Assembly (NCBI GenBank): GCA_914767715.1
Contig: OU612073.1
Location: 3,100,001-3,164,000, forward strand
Direction: 5' to 3'
DNA length: 64,000 nucleotides
Origin: Membranipora membranacea
Taxonomy: Eukaryota; Bryozoa; Gymnolaemata; Cheilostomatida; Membraniporidae
In this document: piece by piece, positions 59,035 to 64,000 of the stretch
Numbering within the stretch: position 1 is the first letter of the stretch
Layout: the number at the start of each line of letters is the position of its first letter
Position numbers and translations under genes: made by a program
The notes under the pieces: model-generated
The model's database searches: none
What the model was told of the DNA's origin: nothing
What the model saw: only the letters and a program-made list of their open reading frames with translations

Positions 59035-62000
59035 ACCGGTGTAGTATTGTAAACTGTCCCCCGCGCGAAAACGACCCCGGGACACTTTACAATAAAAACA
59101 GGCCTATTGTAAACTGTCCCCCCCTATTGTAAACTGTCCCCCCCCCCTATTGTAAACCGTCCCCCCCTATTGTAAACTGTCCCCCCTATTTATGACTGTC
59201 CATATCGAGAGCCCAGCTGTTTATCACCATTCTAAATGGGTCAGATCATCTAAGTGGAGCATACCATGATGTTCTGGCTGCCACTATGATGGCCAAAGTT
59301 GTACCATGGGGATGGTGGTGGTATCTCATTGAATGAGTGTATAACGCCTCTTTTTCATATGGTACTTTGGGGATCTATTTTTCGCAAACACTAGCTATTT
59401 GAAGCTCCTATGATTTAGAGATGTCTGGTTTGCGAAGAAAGGTGCACTAAGCCAACAGTGGATAGATGTGTAGTTGCCACATCACAGAACACACATACTT
59501 TCATTGCAGGTTCATGAGCCGCGCGAAAACAACCACCCCATTCATTCATCATAAAATCTACCTCCGTCAAGCATTTGCCTAGGAGTGATGGCAGTCAGTC
59601 ACAACTGTGAGCGGGAGAAATAATTACTTTTGAGCTTTTCATATTGTGAGGATGGGTATTGCACTGTAAAATATTGCTTAAGCCGCGCGAAAACAACCAC
59701 CCCCCAAGCTGTCTTATAAAGATATCTGTTAAAAAGTCTCAAACATAATGAACCGTGATTTTGCATCCATAATGCGATTATCATAAGGTGACTGTGTACC
59801 AAATTTCAGATTAGTAGGTCAGAACTTAATGACACAACGGATGATATGTCGTTCTTTGCAAGTTCATGAGCCGCGCGAAAATAACCACCCCATTCAGTCA
59901 TCTTGAAATCTACCTCAATCAAGCATTTGCCTGTGAGTGATGAAAGTCAGTCACATGTGAGACCTGGAGAAATAACGACTTTTGAGTTTTTCATATTGTG
60001 CCGCCTGGTATTGGACTGTAAAATATTGCTTAAGCCGCGCGAAAACAACCACCCCCCCCAAAGTGTTTTATAAAGATTATCTGTCAAAAAGTCTCAATCA
60101 TAATGAACCATGATTTGGCAGCCATAATTCGATTGTCATAAGGTGACTGTGTACCAAATTTCAGATTAGTAGGTCAGAACTTAATGACACAACGGATGAT
60201 ATGTCGTTCTTTGCAAGTTCATGAGCCGCGCGAAAACAACCACCCCATTCATTCATCTTGAAATCTACCTCAATCAGGAATTTGCCTGTGAGTGATGACA
60301 GTCAGTCACAAGTGAGACTGGGAGAAATAACCGCTTTCGAGCTTTTCATATTGTGCGGCCTGATATTGCCCTGTAAAACATTGCTTAAGCCGCGCGAAAA
60401 CAACCACCCCCCAAGCTGTCTTATAAAGATTATCTGTCAAAAAGTCTCAAACGAAATGAACCATGATTTTCTAGCAATAATGTGATTGTCATGAAGTGAC
60501 TGTGTACCTAATTTTGGATTAAAAGGTTAGAAATTAATGACACAACGGATGATATGTCGTTCTTTGCAAGTTCATGAGCCGCGCGAAAACAACCACCCCA
60601 TTCAGTCATCTTGAAATCTACCTAAATCAAGCATTTGCCTGTGAGTGATAAAAGTCGTTATTTATCCAGGTCTCACTTGTGACTGACTTTTATCACTCAC
60701 AGGCAAATGCTTGATTGAGGTAGAATTCAAGATGAATGAATGGGGTGGTTGTTTTCGCGCGGCTCATGAACTTGCAGAGAACTACATATCATCCGTTGTG
60801 TCATTAAGTTCTGACCTACTAATCTGAAATTTGGTACATAGTCACCTTATGACAATCACATTATGGCTGCAAAATCATGGTCAATTTTGATTGAGACTTT
60901 TTGACAGATAATCTTTATAAGACACTTTGGGGGGTGGTTGTTTTTGCGCGGCTTAAGCAATGTTTTACAGGGCAATATCAGGCCGCACAATATGAAAAGC
61001 TCGAAAGCGGTCATTTCTCCCAGTCTCACTTGTGACTGACTGTCATCACTCACAGGCAAATGCTTGATTGAGGTAGATTTCAAGATGACTGAATGGGGTG
61101 GTTGTTTTCGCGCGGCTCATGAACTTGCAAAGAACGACATATCATCCGTTGTGTCATTAATTTCTACTTCACTTCACTTCATGACAATCACATTATTGCT
61201 AGAAAATCATGGTTCATTTCGTTTGAGACTTTTTGACAGATAATCTTTATAAGACAGCTTGGGGGGTGGTTGTTTTCGCGCGGCTTAAGCAATGTTTTAC
61301 AGGGCAATAACAGGCCGCACAATATGAAAACCTCAAAAGTGGTTATTTCTCCAGGTCTCACTTGTGACTGACTGTCATCACTCACAGGCAAATTCTTGAT
61401 TGAGGTAGATTTCAAGATGAATGAATGGGGTGGTTGTTTTCGCGCGGCTCATGAACTTGCAAAGAACGACATATCATCCGTTGTGTCATTAATTTCTAAC
61501 CTTTTAATCCAAAATTAGGTACACAGTCACTTCATGACAATCACATTATGGCTGCCAAATCATGGTTCATTATGATTGAGACTTTTTGACAGATAATCTT
61601 TATAAGACACTTTTGGGGGTGGTTGTTTTCGCGCGGCTTAAGCAATATTTTACAGTCCAATACCAGGCGGCACAATATGAAAAACTCAAAAGTCGTTATT
61701 TCTCCAGGTCTCACATGTGACTGACTTTCATCACTCACAGGCAAATGCTTGATTGAGGTAGATTTCAAGATGACTGAATGGGGTGGTTGTTTTTGCGCGG
61801 CTCATGAACCTGCAAAGAACGACATATCATCCGCTGTGTCATTAAATTCTGACCTACTAATCTGAAATTTGGTACACAGTCACCTTATGACAATCGCATT
61901 ATGGATGCAAAATCACGGTTCATTATGTTTGAGACTTTTTAACAGATATCTTTATAAGACAGCTTGGGGGGTGGTTGTTTTTGCGCGGCTTAAGCAATAT

Positions 62001-62643
62001 TTTACAGTGCAATACCCATCCTCACAATATGAAAAGCTCAAAAGAAATTATTTCTCCAGGTCTCACTTGTGACTGACTGCCATCACTCCTAGGCAAATGC
62101 TTGACGGAGGTAGATTTTATGATGAATGAATGGGGTGGTTGTTTTCGCGCGGCTCATGAACCTGCAATGAAAGTATGTGTGTTCTGTGATGTGGCAACTA
62201 CACATCCATCCACTGTTGGCTTAGTGCACCTTTCTTCGCAAACCAGACATCTCTAAATCATAAGAGCTTCAAAAAACTAGTGTTTGCGAAAAATAGATCT
62301 CCAAGTACCATATGAAAAAGAGGCTTTATACACTCATTCAATGAGATACCACCACCATCCCCATGGTACAACTTTGGCCATCATAGTGGCAGCCAGAACA
62401 TCATGGTATGCTCCAGTTAGATGATCTGACCCATTTAGAATGGTGATAAACAGCTGGGCACTCGATATGGACAGTCACAAATAGGGGGGACAGTTTACAA
62501 TAGGGGGGGACAGTTTACAATAGGGGGGGACAGTTTACAATAGGCCTGTTTTTATTGTAAAGTGTCCCCGGGACAGTTTACAATATTGTAAAGTGTCCCG
62601 GGGTTGTTTTCGCGCGGGGGACAGTTTACAATACTACACCGGT
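59035..62643. mobile_element. 3.6-kb fold-back element of opposed repeat units
   Basis: The ends ACCGGTGTAGTATTGTAAAC and GTTTACAATACTACACCGGT are perfect inverted partners. The left arm (to about 60656) and right arm (from about 60683) meet at a small loop. Each arm has a terminal array of TTGTAAACTGTCCCCCC, then a unique block (near 59195-59480 and 62165-62470), then units of about 353 bp: about three on the left and four on the right. Each unit holds two copies of CCGCGCGAAAACAACCACCCC. No transposase is encoded. The short open frames inside (67 and 75 codons) are copied with the repeat and are not supported as genes. Confidence 0.92.
59101..59190 (+). repeat. Terminal tandem array CTATTGTAAACTGTCCCCCC
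   Basis: Four copies of a 20-23 bp unit, differing mainly in the length of the C run. Mirrored by about three copies at 62480-62550 on the other arm. Confidence 0.9.
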
Positions 62644-62869
62644 GCCACCCTAACGCCAGAACCGTGACAACCATGACAATGCAGTAAAGGTGGCACCAAC
62701 AGAGACAATCCAGAATTAGCATGATGTCTGACTTACACCAACCAACTCTTGTGGCTGATCAACCCACTCTTGCGGCCGATCAACCCTCTTTTTGCGGTAA
62801 TTGAAAATTGTGTTTAAAACCTGTTTTTTTTTGCTTATTGACGTCAGCAGTTTTGTAATTTGTCTGGGT

Positions 62870-63412
62870 TCATAGTATTTAAGAACATTGTTGTCTATTG
62901 AAATTGATATGATTTGTTTGGCGACCCTCGGGTCGTCAAGCAGCGCTCTTTGTTTGCAACTTCATTCTGGAGACAGGTCAGTTTTTAAACACGAAAGTTT
63001 TACAGTTTTTATCATAACATTTTCTTTTATTGTATATTAGTGATATTTATAGGGATATAGAACTTGCCTTATTATTTGATAATGGCACAGTACAACACTT
63101 GGTTGGATTATTTATATCGTCAACTAATTTAGTTAAATGAATTAAATTGAGCATGCATGGCAACTAGAAAGTATAACTTGTAGAAATAAGACATGCATTG
63201 TTAAGTTGAATTGCGTTTGATGTTAAACCTGATAAGAATTAAAAGGCATGCTCTTGAGTCAAGTGTTTGATCTCTTGAGGTCGCATGTAAATAAGTCAGT
63301 GTCACAGAGTGAGAATCATCATACCGAGTTCTTGAGCACAGATCTCAGTAGCGGAGAGTTAATGTGGTGACTCCATAACCTGGAATCCCACAATTGGTGC
63401 CCAACCGAGTGA
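62870..63412 (+). mobile_element. Possible LTR 3' part and primer-binding site
   Basis: TATTTAAG at about 62876 could be a TATA box. Sequence continues to CCCACA, then ATTGGTGCCCAACCGAGTG at about 63393-63411, which resembles an LTR end followed by a tRNA-complementary primer-binding site. The LTR start and second LTR are not seen, and no gag or pol domain is recognisable before 64000. Confidence 0.3.
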
Positions 63413-64000
63413 GGAGAGAACTTCACACCTTCAGATGATGAGACTGATAGCGTTGAATATACAAGAAAGAGGATGGAGATTGTGGACTTGGAGGAAAATG
63501 TCTTTGGAGTAGATGATCTAATACAAGCAATATAATGGAACCATTTATGTGTCTACATCGTCTACATTACTATAAGGAGAAAATGGAGATGGACTCTCTA
63601 GATGATGTAGAGACAAAACATATGGAAGCTGATATACTAGTGATGACATTTGGTCTTCTACTCATGATTCACCAACTGACAAGGTACCTCTGCAATTTCC
63701 TGATTTTACTCAACCAGTTCTATTCAGTCTCAGTCTACAACAGCAGACAAACTAATCTGGTGGTGTGAACACTGTAACTCAAAAAAAATAGAAAAACTTC
63801 AATAAAAACATCAGGCAGCCGTAACCTAAGATCCGCTAAGAGTAAAAGATTATGGAATGCAGCTGACTACAACCGACTGGCAACTGATCTTCATATAGCA
63901 GCAGTATAAGTGCAAGGGTCAGCACAAAATAATATGGTCACTGTATTAGTTAGGATGTAATGAATTATTTTAATATTTCATGAATTTTATACCTTCGTCT
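63413..64000. other. Unassigned sequence at window edge
   Basis: Contains an open frame at 63535-63768 (77 codons) with no recognised domain. If the upstream site is a primer-binding site, this would be the leader or degenerate gag region of a retrotransposon. Confidence 0.3.

Noticed and set aside
59599-62072. Repeated 67- and 75-codon frames as a small protein family
   Set aside because: They appear once per repeat unit, in both arms, with no start context or codon signal; DNA-level duplication explains their similarity.
59500-62140. CRISPR-like regular repeats
   Set aside because: Unit length is about 353 bp, arms are inverted, and the organism is clearly an animal.
63535-63768. 77-codon frame at the right edge as a gene
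   Set aside because: No domain, no splice or promoter support, and it lies after a possible retrotransposon primer-binding site.

Overview
The window is AT-rich eukaryotic genomic DNA from a multicellular animal, most likely an invertebrate. Every recognisable gene is split by GT-AG introns, with exon phases that match across junctions. The proteins are animal types: a vault-type PARP, a ZU5/death-domain adaptor, a Golgi carbohydrate sulfotransferase, C2H2 fingers and a secreted-then-membrane sushi/coiled-coil protein. Introns are full of tRNA-derived SINEs, MITEs, fold-back elements and DNA transposons. I cannot name the species. No rRNA, intact tRNA gene or CRISPR array is present.

Layout. 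(1) 290-4337 (+): the 3' half of a PARP4-like gene. It carries RNA polymerase II CTD-like heptads, an NLS-like patch, an FG-repeat array and the PARP4-type C-terminus. (2) 6974-22751 (+): a complete 19-exon gene for a DTHD1-like protein of about 1054 aa, with a coiled coil, a ZU5-like region and two tandem death domains. It includes 15-nt and 24-nt microexons. (3) 24191-40966 (-): a complete 8-exon carbohydrate sulfotransferase gene with a 21-nt microexon. Its third intron holds a three-layer transposon nest: a TTAA-flanked element with long inverted arms, broken by a non-autonomous hAT element and by a 4.4-kb element with a frameshifted PIF1-type helicase. (4) 42860-44021 (-): a four-finger C2H2 protein. 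(5) 45804-51043 (+): eight exons of a malic-enzyme-like protein whose metal-binding residues look substituted. Its C-terminal exons were not found downstream. (6) 53586-58266 (-): a signal-peptide, sushi-like, coiled-coil, membrane-anchor gene in which one coiled-coil exon has been tandemly multiplied. (7) 59035-62643: a 3.6-kb fold-back element made of about 353-bp units in opposed orientation, with a CpG-rich motif repeated about 18 times. (8) 62.8-64 kb: a possible LTR-retrotransposon 5' end.

The genes do not form one pathway. All splice models were read by eye from acceptor/donor sequences and frame continuity. Homology calls rest on remembered family motifs, not database searches.
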